Below are positions 7,479-17,538 of a DNA stretch of 49,980 nt, piece after piece (position 1 is the first letter of the stretch; every line of letters starts with the position of its first letter). The stretch is from the NCBI GenBank assembly GCA_947651395.1, contig CANSYW010000014.1:1-49980 (forward strand). Reading direction: 5' to 3'. This DNA comes from an uncultured Pseudoflavonifractor sp. (GTDB taxonomy: Bacteria; Bacillota; Clostridia; Oscillospirales; Oscillospiraceae). The translations under genes were made by a program, and so were the position numbers. A model generated the notes under the pieces. The model searched no databases and had not been told where the DNA came from. It saw only the letters and a list, made by a program, of their open reading frames with translations.

Positions 7479-8087
7479 TCAGTTCTCCACTCTGACCCCC
7501 AGCAGTCTTATCAGCTCAACGGTCTGGTGGGCGCCCACGGCGAGGCCCCGGAGCTCCGAGAAGGTCTCGGACACGGTGATGCCGTCGATATCGCAGGTGG
7601 ACAGATCCAGTCCCTTCAGGGGAGTGCGGAAGAAGCTCACCCCGGCGAGGTCGCACTTGGCGGCAGTCCATTTGTCCAGCTTACACTCCATCCACAGGGA
7701 CTGGCGCAGGTCGCAACTTTTCCAGCCGCAGTCGTGCCAAAGGGTCTGGGCGAAGTTGGCCATAGGGAGAGCGCACTCCTCCATCCGGCACCCCCGCCAG
7801 TGGCTGGCGCGGAAGTCGGCCCCCATCCCCTTGCAGCCGGTGAGGACGCAGTCCTTCCATCGGCTATCGGTAAAGGAGCAGTTGGAAAAGTCGCAGTTTT
7901 CAAACTTTACCCGGTAAAAGGAGCTGGCGCAGAAGCGGCAGTCCACAAACCGGCACTTCTGAAAAAGCACATCAGTAAATTCCAGGTCGCAGAGATCCAA
8001 CCTCTCTGCCGTCTCCCCCTGAAAGGCCTCCCCCGTCAGGGCCTCGTCCTCCTCCCGGCGGAGCTGGGCCACCCGGTCAGTCAGCAT
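7479..8087 (-). CDS. Cys-rich pentapeptide-repeat protein
   Basis: A 202-aa protein whose residues about 25-170 follow the five-residue spacing of the pentapeptide-repeat beta-helix (for example VKFENCDFSNCSFTD). An unusual feature is about 15 cysteines recurring at equivalent positions (QKC, VDC, ENC, SNC, KDC, TGC and so on), which would form ladders along the helix face. Some family members mimic DNA and bind gyrase; others are scaffolds. The ATG at 8087 overlaps the 3' end of the AAA+ gene by 11 bp and uses a GGGGGAG site inside it, so the two proteins are translationally coupled and probably partners. No enzymatic motif is seen. Confidence 0.85.
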   Translation of the reverse strand: MLTDRVAQLRREEDEALTGEAFQGETAERLDLCDLEFTDVLFQKCRFVDCRFCASSFYRVKFENCDFSNCSFTDSRWKDCVLTGCKGMGADFRASHWRGCRMEECALPMANFAQTLWHDCGWKSCDLRQSLWMECKLDKWTAAKCDLAGVSFFRTPLKGLDLSTCDIDGITVSETFSELRGLAVGAHQTVELIRLLGVRVEN

Positions 8088-9543
8088 TTTGTGACTCCCC
8101 CGGCTCGTCCTCCTCCCCCGCCGCCTTTTGCAGGTCGGCGGCAGTGAGAGCCATGAGGATCTCCTTGTCCACACTCTCCAGCGCCGCCACCCGGTCGGAT
8201 TGGCAGGCCACGCTGCGCTCAAAGAAATTCCGGGCGTCCCGGGCGTTGCCGAAGTTCTCGTCCCGATCCTCGTACATCTCCGTCAAGACCTGGCTGGCAC
8301 AGGTCCGGGCCTCCTCGTCCATGGCGTACCCGTTCTTCTCGCACATGGACCGGAAGATCTGAAACAGCTCCTCGCCGGTATAGTCCTCAAAATAGAAATA
8401 CTTGTTGAACCGGCTCTCCAAGCCGGGGTTGGAGTGGATGAAGTCGGCCATCAGATCGGTGTATCCCGCCACGATGACCACCAGATCGTCCCGTCGATCC
8501 TCCATATTCTTCAACAACACCTCCACCGCCTCCTGGCCGAAGTCGTTCTGGCCGGTATGACTGGTGAGGGCGTAAGCCTCGTCGATGAAGAGCACTCCGC
8601 CGATGGCCTTGGTGATGACCTCCTGGGTCTTGAGGGCGGTCTGTCCCACGAAACCCGCCACCAGCCCGGAGCGGTCTACCTCCACCAGCTGGCCCTTGGA
8701 GAGTACCCCGATGGCGTGATAGAGCTTACTGAGCAGACGGGCCACCGTGGTCTTGCCCGTGCCGGGGTTGCCCATAAACACCAAGTGGAGGCTCAGGGGC
8801 GGTACGGGAAGCCCCTCCTTCTCCCGGAGCTTGCGCACCTTCACCAGGTTCACCAGGCTCTTTACGTCGGCCTTCACCTTCTCCAGTCCGCACAGACCGT
8901 CCAGCTCGGCAAGCAGCTCCTCCAGGGTCTTCTCCGGCTGGGCCGGAGCAGCCTCCTCCTTCTCCTCTCCGGCGGGGGCGGAAGCGGTGGCCGGGGGTAC
9001 GTCGGTCCCCGCCGCCGGCTTGGCGGTGACAAAGTCCCTGGCGTCCAGAGGCGCCTTGCCCCCCTCCAGAGCGTCTTTGTCACACAGCCTGGTGAGAGCG
9101 TCGGCACATTGGTTTACATAACCCGCCTCCAGATCGCTCACCACACCGTCCACCGAGGCGAAGAGCAGCGCCATAAGGGTGTAGAGGTCGATAAACCGGC
9201 GGGAGAGCTGACTCCGGGAGACCTTGTCCACCGCCCGCATCCGGTGAAAGAAATCGGGGCTCTGGAACGGGGGGCAGTTGGCCACACTGGTGCTCAGCTC
9301 CCAAAAGAGGATGGAGGGAGTTGGGTTGCCCCGGAGGTAGAGTGCGTTATAGTACTCCACATAGCCGGGGGTCACCGCTCCGCCGTCGGCCTGCCACACC
9401 CCCAGGGCGGCGGAGCGGAAAAAGTCGTCCACCTCTCCCTTGAGCCGCACCCGGAGGGCGGCGTCGGGCACCGAGCGGATAAAGGCCCCCACTCCCTCTT
9501 CATACTGCCTGTGTACCTCCGCGGGCGAAAGCGGTGTTTTCAT
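8077..9543 (-). CDS. CbxX/CfxQ-type AAA+ ATPase
   Basis: A 488-aa protein. The N-terminal 170 residues are helical and include LFASVDGVVSDLEAGYV, which resembles a TerB-like acidic helix. An Ala/Pro/Glu linker (about 175-207) leads to a single AAA+ module of the CbxX/SpoVK group: Walker A GNPGTGKT at 258-265, Walker B VLFIDEAYAL at 317, a VAGFVGQT pore-like segment near 294, and sensor/arginine region NPGLESRFNKYFYFEDY. Relatives include Rubisco activase CbbX and SpoVK, hexameric remodelers. The overlapping pentapeptide-repeat gene downstream is the likely substrate or adaptor. GAGGTGA precedes the ATG and a good promoter lies 32 bp upstream. Confidence 0.88.
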   Translation of the reverse strand: MKTPLSPAEVHRQYEEGVGAFIRSVPDAALRVRLKGEVDDFFRSAALGVWQADGGAVTPGYVEYYNALYLRGNPTPSILFWELSTSVANCPPFQSPDFFHRMRAVDKVSRSQLSRRFIDLYTLMALLFASVDGVVSDLEAGYVNQCADALTRLCDKDALEGGKAPLDARDFVTAKPAAGTDVPPATASAPAGEEKEEAAPAQPEKTLEELLAELDGLCGLEKVKADVKSLVNLVKVRKLREKEGLPVPPLSLHLVFMGNPGTGKTTVARLLSKLYHAIGVLSKGQLVEVDRSGLVAGFVGQTALKTQEVITKAIGGVLFIDEAYALTSHTGQNDFGQEAVEVLLKNMEDRRDDLVVIVAGYTDLMADFIHSNPGLESRFNKYFYFEDYTGEELFQIFRSMCEKNGYAMDEEARTCASQVLTEMYEDRDENFGNARDARNFFERSVACQSDRVAALESVDKEILMALTAADLQKAAGEEDEPGESQNAD

Positions 9544-9574
9544 AGCCGGTCACCTCTGTTTCTTGTTGTTCCTC

Positions 9575-9603
9575 ATTATAGCCGCTGCGTCCCCATTTTG
9601 CAA
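9575..9603 (-). promoter_or_regulatory. Promoter of the AAA+/pentapeptide operon
   Basis: Minus-strand TTGCAA (9598-9603), 17 bp, TATAAT (9575-9580). It is back-to-back with the cysteine desulfurase promoter. Confidence 0.7.
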
Positions 9604-9623
9604 CAGAGAGTCTGTCTCCGCCC

Positions 9624-9652
9624 TTGACTTTCCCTCCATTTCCCATTACAAT
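9624..9652 (+). promoter_or_regulatory. Promoter of the cysteine desulfurase gene
   Basis: TTGACT (9624-9629), 17 bp, TACAAT (9647-9652), 30 bp before the ATG at 9682. Confidence 0.7.
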
Positions 9653-9681
9653 AGCTGTTACTGCCTGAAAGGAGGGGTTTT

Positions 9682-10809
9682 ATGATCTATCTGGACCACG
9701 CCGCCACCACACCCGTCTGCCCCGAGGCCGCCCAGGCGGCGCTGGAGGCTATGACCCACGGCTTTGGCAACCCCTCCTCGGTCTACCCCCTGGGCAAAGA
9801 GGCCGCCGGGCGACGGGAGCGTGACCGCGCCGTCATCGCCGGGGCCCTGGGCTGTGAGCCGGAAGAGCTCTTTTTCACCTCCTGCGGCACCGAGGGGGAC
9901 AACTGGGCCATCCGCTCCGCCGTGGAGCTGGGGCGGAGGAAGGGCAAGCACATCGTCACCACCGCCGTGGAACATGACGCAGTGCTGGGGCCCATGAAGG
10001 CCCTCCAGGCCGAGGGCTTCGAGGTGACCTATCTTCAGCCGGACAAGGCCGGCCACATCGATCCCCAGGCCCTCCATGACGCCGTCCGGCCCGACACCAT
10101 CCTGGTGTCCATGATGCTGGTGAACAACGAGACCGGGGCCATCCTCCCCGTGGCCGAGGCCGCCGGGGCCATCCGGGACAAGGGCTCCCCCGCCCTGCTC
10201 CACACCGATGCGGTGCAGGCCTTTTTAAAGGTGCCCTTTACCCCCAGAGAGCTGGGGTGTGACCTGGTGACTATCTGCGGACATAAGATCCGGGCCCCCA
10301 AGGGCATCGGCGCCCTCTACATTAAAAAAGAGTTGCTCTCCAAAATGAAGCCCCTCCTGCTGGGAGGCGGCCAGGAGAGCGGCCTGCGCCCCGGCACCGA
10401 GCCCACCGCTCAGATCGCCGCCTTTGCCGCCGCCGTTCAGGCCTGGGGGCCGGACACGGCGGAGAAGATCCGCTCGGTGAAGGACTACGCCGCCCGGATC
10501 CTCAGCTCCATTGGCGGGGTGGAGCTCATCAGCACCGGGGACGCGCCCCACATCCTGGCCCTCTCCCTGCCCGACTTCTCCGGACAGTCGGTGGTGGAGG
10601 CGCTGGGGAGCCAGGGGGTCTGTATCTCCTCCGGCTCCGCCTGCCACCGGGGCAAGCCCAGCCACGTTTTTGCCGCCATGCCCCTGCCTCCCAAGGCGCG
10701 GTTGGGGGCGGTGCGGATCTCCTTTGGGCCGGAGAGCAGCCGGGAGGAAGTGGATCGGCTGGCCCAGCTGCTGGGGCATATGTGCGAAAATAAAACCCTT
10801 CTGTTTTAA
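9682..10809 (+). CDS. Cysteine desulfurase, NifS/IscS-like
   Basis: A 375-aa class V aminotransferase-fold enzyme. It uses PLP to take sulfur from cysteine as a persulfide, for Fe-S clusters, thio-tRNA or other sulfur uses. Visible residues are YLDHAATT at the N-terminus, His98 in VEHDA, Asp176 in HTDAVQ, the PLP lysine 202 in GHKIRAPKG, and the persulfide Cys321 in SSGSACHRG. The short form of the active-site loop fits NifS/IscS group I. No scaffold (iscU/nifU) or mnmA gene is adjacent, so the acceptor is unclear. AAAGGAGG precedes the ATG. The MATE gene follows after 14 bp and is probably co-transcribed. Confidence 0.92.
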   Translation: MIYLDHAATTPVCPEAAQAALEAMTHGFGNPSSVYPLGKEAAGRRERDRAVIAGALGCEPEELFFTSCGTEGDNWAIRSAVELGRRKGKHIVTTAVEHDAVLGPMKALQAEGFEVTYLQPDKAGHIDPQALHDAVRPDTILVSMMLVNNETGAILPVAEAAGAIRDKGSPALLHTDAVQAFLKVPFTPRELGCDLVTICGHKIRAPKGIGALYIKKELLSKMKPLLLGGGQESGLRPGTEPTAQIAAFAAAVQAWGPDTAEKIRSVKDYAARILSSIGGVELISTGDAPHILALSLPDFSGQSVVEALGSQGVCISSGSACHRGKPSHVFAAMPLPPKARLGAVRISFGPESSREEVDRLAQLLGHMCENKTLLF

Positions 10810-10823
10810 TATGAGGTGATCTC

Positions 10824-12197
10824 TTGTTCTCCTACATGAACCGGGGCGGGGTCTTCTACCGGAACCTTCTGGCCCTGGCCATCCCCATCATTCTTCAAAA
10901 TCTCATCACCACCTCCATGGGCCTGCTGGACACCTTCATGGTGGGCATGCTGGGGGAGACCCCTCTGGCCGCCGTGACCCTGGCCAACATCCCCATCTTC
11001 GTGGAGCAGCTGATGATCTTCGGCTTTCAGAGCGGCTCGTCGGTGCTCATCAGCCAGTTTTACGGCAAAAAGGATGAGGACTCCATCAACCAGGTGCTGG
11101 GCATCGCCATGTACATCTCCGGCGGACTCACCCTTCTCTTTGGGTGTGTCATGTATTTCTTCCCCCTGGAGTTTATGGGCCTTTTCGGCAACGACGCCGT
11201 GGTGGTGGCCCTGGCGGCCAAATATACCAAAGTCGTAGCCTTCTCCATCTTCTTCGGCGGCCTGTCCGAGGTCTATATCGCCGCCCACCGCTCCATGGCC
11301 AACCCCAAGCTGGGCCTCTATGTGCTGGCGGCATCGGTGCTGAGCAACACCTTCTTCAACTGGGTCTTCATCTTCGGCAAGCTGGGAGCTCCCGCCATGG
11401 GGGTGGAGGGAGCCGCCCTGGCCACCCTGATGGCCCGGGTGCTCCAATTCCTCATCGCCGTGGGCCATATGGCCTTCAACAAGCGCTTCCGCATCAGACC
11501 CGCTCAGCTTTTCCGCCCCAGCGGCGCCATGATGCGCCGATATATCCACTACGCCACGCCGGTGCTCTTCAACGAGACCTTCTGGGGCCTGGGCACCGCC
11601 CTCTATCCCACCATCATGGGCCATATGGCGGGATCCCAGGCCATTCTGGCGGCCTTCGGTATCTCGGGCAACATCGAAAAACTGGCCACCTCGCTGGTCT
11701 TTGCCGTGGGCGCGACCACCGCCATCATCATCGGCAACGAGATCGGCGCCGGCCGGCGGGACACAGTCTATGAGGTGGGACTGGCCCTCAATATGGTGGC
11801 CTTCCTGGTGGGGTTGGTGACCGGCCTTGTGATGATCGGCCTCACCTTCGCCTTCTTCCGCCCCATCGTCTATCCCTTCTTCCACCTGTCCGAGCAGGCC
11901 GCCGACATCGCCGCCATGATGAGTGTGGTCACCTTCGCCTTCCTGTCCCTGCGCTCCTTCAATACCACCAATGTGGTGGGGGTGCTCCGGGGGGGCGGCG
12001 ACGTGCGGGTGGCCTCCGCCATCGACCTGAGCTCTCTTTGGCTGGTGTCCCTCCCCCTGGCCGCCCTTTCCGGCCTGGTGTTCAAATGGGGGATCCTGGC
12101 GGTGTGTCTGTGCATTTCCCTGGACAATGTCATCAAATTCTTCTTCGGCATGCACCGCCTGCGCTCGGGGGCCTGGATCCGGGACGTAACTGTGTAA
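10824..12197 (+). CDS. MATE family efflux transporter
   Basis: A 457-aa membrane protein with the twelve hydrophobic segments of the multidrug and toxic compound extrusion family, which exports cationic drugs or metabolites using a Na+ or H+ gradient. Family features include LAIPIILQNLITTSMGLLDTFMVG at the N-terminus and, halfway, the second pseudo-repeat beginning YATPVLFNETFWGLG. A TTG start at 10824 is chosen because GAGGTGATC sits seven bases upstream; the next ATG (10836) is too far from it. A strong terminator follows. The substrate cannot be told from sequence. Confidence 0.88.
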   Translation: MFSYMNRGGVFYRNLLALAIPIILQNLITTSMGLLDTFMVGMLGETPLAAVTLANIPIFVEQLMIFGFQSGSSVLISQFYGKKDEDSINQVLGIAMYISGGLTLLFGCVMYFFPLEFMGLFGNDAVVVALAAKYTKVVAFSIFFGGLSEVYIAAHRSMANPKLGLYVLAASVLSNTFFNWVFIFGKLGAPAMGVEGAALATLMARVLQFLIAVGHMAFNKRFRIRPAQLFRPSGAMMRRYIHYATPVLFNETFWGLGTALYPTIMGHMAGSQAILAAFGISGNIEKLATSLVFAVGATTAIIIGNEIGAGRRDTVYEVGLALNMVAFLVGLVTGLVMIGLTFAFFRPIVYPFFHLSEQAADIAAMMSVVTFAFLSLRSFNTTNVVGVLRGGGDVRVASAIDLSSLWLVSLPLAALSGLVFKWGILAVCLCISLDNVIKFFFGMHRLRSGAWIRDVTV

Positions 12198-12222
12198 TTG
12201 GCGCTCCTCTCCCCTCTCCGCT

Positions 12223-12267
12223 AACGGCGGAGGCCATCTTTTTTGATGGCCTCCGCCGTTGTTTTTT
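12223..12267 (+). terminator. Terminator after the MATE gene
   Basis: A 16-bp perfect stem (12223-12238 with 12245-12260), a T-only loop, then a T-rich tail. It separates the MATE gene from the heat-shock operon. Confidence 0.9.
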
Positions 12268-12311
12268 CCCGTTTCCCCGCAGAATTCATATTTTATTTAC
12301 AACCCCAGCTA

Positions 12312-12340
12312 TTGACTTTATTCCCTGCCGGTGGTACATT
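12312..12340 (+). promoter_or_regulatory. Sigma-A promoter of the hrcA operon
   Basis: TTGACT (12312-12317), 17 bp, TACATT (12335-12340). The -10 ends four bases before the CIRCE operator, so HrcA bound there would block initiation. Confidence 0.75.
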
Positions 12341-12343
12341 ATA

Positions 12344-12370
12344 TTAGCACTCAGGGAAGCGGAGTGCTAA
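12344..12370 (+). promoter_or_regulatory. CIRCE operator
   Basis: The inverted repeat TTAGCACTC, nine bases, GAGTGCTAA is a perfect CIRCE element. CIRCE is the binding site of the HrcA repressor encoded immediately downstream, so the operon is autoregulated and induced when HrcA is inactivated by heat. I see no second CIRCE before dnaK or dnaJ. Confidence 0.97.
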
Positions 12371-12391
12371 CGCAAAGGTGAGGTGAGCGGC

Positions 12392-13459
12392 TTGGAACTG
12401 AGTGAGCGCAAAAAGAAAATACTCCGGGCCGTTATTGAGAGCTACGTCCAGACCGCCGAGCCGGTAGGCTCCAAGGCGGTGGCCGATCTGGCCCAGCTCA
12501 ACGTCTCCTCCGCCACCATCCGCAACGACATGGCGGAGTTGGTGGAGCGGGGCTATCTGGAGCAGCCCCACACCTCCGCGGGACGCATTCCCTCTCCCAA
12601 GGGCTACCGACTCTATGTCAATGAGCTGATGGAGGACTATAAGCTCTCCATTCAGGAGACCCAACGGATCAACGAGGCCCTGGATCTGAAAATGAGGGCT
12701 CTGGATCGGGTCATTGATGAGGCGGGCCAGGCGGTGGCCAGGCTGACCCAATACCCCGCCTTTGCCCTCACCGCTCCCCCGGAGCGGGTGACCATCCGCC
12801 GGTTCGATCTGCTTTTTGTGGATCAGAACTCCTTCATCGCCGTGGTGATGACCGACTCCAACACGGTGCGCAACAAGCTCTTCCGGATGGAAGGGGAGCT
12901 GAGCCCGTCCCAGCTGCAGATGCTGGGCACCCTGCTCAACACCGGATTTACCGGTCTGACGCTGGCCCAGCTCACGCCGGAGCTGGCCCGGGTGGCCCGG
13001 CATGCCGAGACCGGGGCCTATGCCCTCATCGAGTTGGTGGTCTCCTTTGCCACCGAGGTTTTGGAGGAGCTAAGCAAGCTGCCCGTCCACACCGCCGGCA
13101 TCGCCAATCTGTTGGAGCACCCCGAGTTTCAGAGTCTGGAGAAGGCCCAGCCCCTGATGAGCTTTCTGGATCACGCCGACTCCGCCCTTCTCCCCGCCAA
13201 GGTCTCTCCTGTGGACGGCTCCAATATCGTCATCGGCCCGGAAAACGTCAGCGAGGCGCTGAAGGACTCCGGCGTGGTCATGGCAAGCTATGACCTGGGC
13301 GGCGGCATGAAGGGCCTCATCGGCGTGGTGGGCCCCACCCGGATGGATTACGCCAAGATCTCCGCCCAGCTGGCCTATGTGGCCAAGGGCCTGTCTCAGA
13401 TCATCGGGCAGGCCGCTCTTCCGGCGGATGATAAACATACCAAGGAGGGAACGACTTGA
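12392..13459 (+). CDS. hrcA: Heat-inducible transcription repressor HrcA
   Basis: A 355-aa repressor of the class I heat-shock genes. The N-terminal winged helix spans about 1-80 (ELSERKKKILRAVIESYVQT, SSATIRNDMAELVERGYLEQPHTSAGRIPS). The C-terminal region has the conserved IVIGPENV and GVVGPTRMDYAKI segments of the dimerisation/GAF-like part. I prefer the TTG at 12392, preceded by GAGGTGAG at good spacing, because HrcA proteins usually begin M-E-L-S-E-R; a GTG at 12383 is the alternative. It is first in the operon hrcA-grpE-dnaK-dnaJ and overlaps grpE by four bases. Confidence 0.95.
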   Translation: MELSERKKKILRAVIESYVQTAEPVGSKAVADLAQLNVSSATIRNDMAELVERGYLEQPHTSAGRIPSPKGYRLYVNELMEDYKLSIQETQRINEALDLKMRALDRVIDEAGQAVARLTQYPAFALTAPPERVTIRRFDLLFVDQNSFIAVVMTDSNTVRNKLFRMEGELSPSQLQMLGTLLNTGFTGLTLAQLTPELARVARHAETGAYALIELVVSFATEVLEELSKLPVHTAGIANLLEHPEFQSLEKAQPLMSFLDHADSALLPAKVSPVDGSNIVIGPENVSEALKDSGVVMASYDLGGGMKGLIGVVGPTRMDYAKISAQLAYVAKGLSQIIGQAALPADDKHTKEGTT

Positions 13460-14013
13460 GCAAGAAAGAGAAGAAGACCCCTGAGGTTGGGGAGCAGCCC
13501 ACCGTCTCCACGGAGGAGACCGTCGCGGCTGAGACGGAAACTCAGGCTGAAACGTCCCAGACCGATCCCCTGGCCGCCGAGATCGAGGCCCTGCGGGCCC
13601 AGGTCGCCGAACAGGAGGACAGATTTCTCCGTCTGTGCGCCGAGTACGATAACTTCCGCCGCCGCTCCAGGCAGGAGAAGGACGGGGTCTACGCCGACGC
13701 CACCGCCGATGCGGTGAAAGCCCTGCTCCCCGTCTACGACAATCTGGAGCGGGCCCTCCAGCAGGAGACTGCCGACGAGGCCTATAAAAAGGGCGTGGAG
13801 ATGACCATGACGGGGCTGAAAAAGGCCTTTGAGGGTCTGGGCGTCACCGAGATCCAGGCCGCCGGCCAGAGCTTTGACCCCAACGTCCACAACGCCGTGA
13901 CGCACATCGAGGATGAGAGTTTGGGGGAGAATATGATCTCCCAGGTCTTCCAGACGGGCTTCATGCTGGGGGACAAGGTCATCCGGTTCGCCATGGTGCA
14001 GGTGGCAAACTAG
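13456..14013 (+). CDS. grpE: Nucleotide exchange factor GrpE
   Basis: A 185-aa co-chaperone that releases ADP from DnaK. A charged, low-complexity N-terminus (Glu/Thr rich, about 1-45) leads into a coiled-coil dimer helix (EIEALRAQVAEQEDRFLRLCAEYDNFRRR) and a C-terminal beta domain ending in GYMLGDKVIR-like GFMLGDKVIRFAMVQV. The start is TTG at 13456, overlapping the hrcA stop in TTGA, with GGAGGG eight bases upstream, so translation is coupled. Confidence 0.95.
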   Translation: MSKKEKKTPEVGEQPTVSTEETVAAETETQAETSQTDPLAAEIEALRAQVAEQEDRFLRLCAEYDNFRRRSRQEKDGVYADATADAVKALLPVYDNLERALQQETADEAYKKGVEMTMTGLKKAFEGLGVTEIQAAGQSFDPNVHNAVTHIEDESLGENMISQVFQTGFMLGDKVIRFAMVQVAN

Positions 14014-14153
14014 GAAGCGCGGAGAAGCGGACAACGAGCGACACTGGACTGGAGCGAGGCCGAGCGGAAAGCCCCAAAGGGGCTTGCAGACCAGGCCGAG
14101 TCGGAGGGAAGTGGAGCGAGTGTCCTGTCCGCTTCGGAGCGTGACAAGGCTCT
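14014..14153 (+). repeat. Structured repeat, copy 1
   Basis: The unit starts GAAGCGCGGAGAAGCGG (14014-14030) and ends with a 25-base module beginning CCGCTTCGGAGCG (14129-14153). Both ends recur in copy 2. Inside, GAAGCGGACA (14024-14033) pairs with TGTCCGCTTC (14126-14135), and AAGCCCC pairs with GGGGCTT around loop AAA (14069-14085). It starts directly after the grpE stop and has no reading frame worth calling. Confidence 0.75.
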
Positions 14154-14159
14154 CTTTAA

Positions 14160-14302
14160 GAAGCGCGGAGAAGCGGTGTGCTGAGGGGCTAACGACGGAG
14201 CGGAGCGAAATTTTAGCGGGGCAACGCCCCGGAAAAATTTTGCGAAGTCGGAGGAGTTAGAGCCCGAAGCGCCCACACCGCTTCGGAGCGTGACAAGGCT
14301 CT
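14160..14302 (+). repeat. Structured repeat, copy 2
   Basis: Shares both end modules with copy 1 (14160-14176 and 14278-14302) but differs inside. Its closing stem is GAAGCGGTGTG (14170-14180) with CACACCGCTTC (14274-14284). The bases that differ from copy 1 change on both arms, so pairing is kept. An inner stem CGGGGC/GCCCCG with loop AAC (14217-14231) sits on a longer AT-rich stem GCGAAATTTT/AAAATTTTGC. The 336-bp grpE-dnaK gap is filled by these two units. Confidence 0.75.
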
Positions 14303-14349
14303 GTAATTGAGAATAAAACAAATTTACACTATATTTGGAGGCAATCATT

Positions 14350-16194
<1,845 letters not shown>

Positions 16195-16209
16195 ATGAAT
16201 AGGACCGGC

Positions 16210-16280
16210 GGGGCGAGGGCGCCCCGTCCCACGCAGAGCATAAGGCTCCTATATGTGGGGCGGGCCGCCCCCGGCCCGCC
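16210..16280 (+). other. Two GC hairpins between dnaK and dnaJ
   Basis: GGGGCG/CGCCCC with loop AGGG (16210-16225) and GGCGGGCC/GGCCCGCC with a six-base loop (16259-16280) stand in the 127-bp gap. Neither is followed by a T-run, so they are more likely RNA-stability or processing stems than terminators. Confidence 0.5.
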
Positions 16281-16321
16281 ATCCCTTGTCCACATTCCCT
16301 CAAAAGAGGTGAAACACATAT

Positions 16322-17458
16322 ATGGCAGAAAAACGAGATTATTATGAGGTCCTTGGGGTAGGTCGGGGCGCTTCCGACGACGAGCTCAAGAAGGCCTACC
16401 GGAAGATGGCCAAGGAATACCACCCCGATCTGCACCCCGGCGACACAGAGGCCGAGGCCAGGTTCAAGGAGGTCAACGAGGCCTACGAGATCCTCTCCGA
16501 CAAACAGAAGCGCGCCCGCTACGACCAGTTCGGCCACGCCGGGGTGGATCCCTCCTTCGGCAGCGGAACCGGCGGCTTCGGCGGCTTTGACATGGGTGAC
16601 ATCGACCTGGGCGACATCTTCGGCTCCTTCTTCGGCGGGGGCTTCGGCGGCGGTCAGCGCGTCAATCCCAATGGGCCCAGAAAAGGCGAGACCCTTCGGG
16701 CCAGCGTCACCATCTCCTTTGAGGAGGCGGCCTTCGGCTGCGAGAAGGAGCTGAGCCTCTCCCGGTCCGAGGCCTGCGAGACCTGCAAGGGCAGCGGCTG
16801 TGCCCCGGGCACCACACCGGAGACCTGTCCCACCTGTCATGGTACGGGCACCATCCGGATCCAGCGGGGTGGCGGAGCCTTCACCTTCGCCACCACCGCA
16901 CCCTGCACCCGGTGCCAGGGCACCGGCAAGCTCATCCACTCCCCCTGCTCAGACTGCCACGGCTCCGGCCAGGTGCGCAGGCAGAGGAAGATCACCGTCT
17001 CCATTCCCGCCGGCATCGACAACGGCCAGGCCATCTCCCTCCGGGGCCAGGGCGGCGCGGGAAGAAACGGCGGCTCCGCGGGAGACCTGCTCATCTCGGT
17101 CACCGTCCGGCCCAGCGACCGGTTCCATCGGGAGGGCACGGCGGTCCATCTGGAGCAGACCGTCACCTTCACCCAGGCCGCTCTGGGCGCCCGGCTCACC
17201 ATCCCCACCATCGACGGCAACGTGGAATACGACATGCCCGCCGGCACCCAGCCGGGGACGGTGTTCCGCCTTCGGGGCAAGGGGATCCCCTCGGTGAACG
17301 GCCGGGGCCGGGGCGATCAGTTCGTCACCGTCCGGGTGGGGGTGCCCACCTCCCTCTCCGCCGAACAGAAGGAGGCCCTCACGGCCTTCGCCAAGACCAT
17401 GGGCGAGGAGGACGCCGCTCCCAAAGGATTTTTTGACAAGCGCAAGAAGAAAAGGTAA
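16322..17458 (+). CDS. dnaJ: Chaperone protein DnaJ
   Basis: A 378-aa type I Hsp40 that delivers substrates to DnaK and stimulates its ATPase. The J domain (about 1-70) holds the HPD motif in [10 protein letters not shown] Gly/Phe-rich region follows (about 75-115). The zinc domain has four CxxCxGxG motifs: [24 protein letters not shown] and CSDCHGSG. The C-terminal substrate domains then run to a Lys-rich end. GAGGTG lies 11 bases before the ATG. It is the last gene of the operon, ending at a strong terminator. Confidence 0.98.
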   Translation: MAEKRDYYEVLGVGRGASDDELKKAYRKMAKEYHPDLHPGDTEAEARFKEVNEAYEILSDKQKRARYDQFGHAGVDPSFGSGTGGFGGFDMGDIDLGDIFGSFFGGGFGGGQRVNPNGPRKGETLRASVTISFEEAAFGCEKELSLSRSEACETCKGSGCAPGTTPETCPTCHGTGTIRIQRGGGAFTFATTAPCTRCQGTGKLIHSPCSDCHGSGQVRRQRKITVSIPAGIDNGQAISLRGQGGAGRNGGSAGDLLISVTVRPSDRFHREGTAVHLEQTVTFTQAALGARLTIPTIDGNVEYDMPAGTQPGTVFRLRGKGIPSVNGRGRGDQFVTVRVGVPTSLSAEQKEALTAFAKTMGEEDAAPKGFFDKRKKKR

Positions 17459-17495
17459 AATAGTGGGGCAGAATTTTTCTGCCCCACTATTTTTA
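17457..17495 (+). terminator. Terminator of the heat-shock operon
   Basis: TAGTGGGGCAGAA (17461-17473) pairs with its complement (17477-17489), with loop TTT and a following T-run. It begins at the dnaJ stop. Confidence 0.92.
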
Positions 17496-17538
17496 TACCC
17501 GTGGGGACCCCATCTCACCTGTCCGGAGGATACGCTCC

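Noticed and set aside
14307-14335. TTGAGA-17-TATATT just upstream of dnaK as a second operon promoter
   Set aside because: Its start point would fall at or after the dnaK ribosome site (14336-14341), leaving no usable leader. There is also no CIRCE there.
16195-16321. A terminator between dnaK and dnaJ
   Set aside because: Both hairpins there lack a T-run and the gene order and single CIRCE element argue for one operon.
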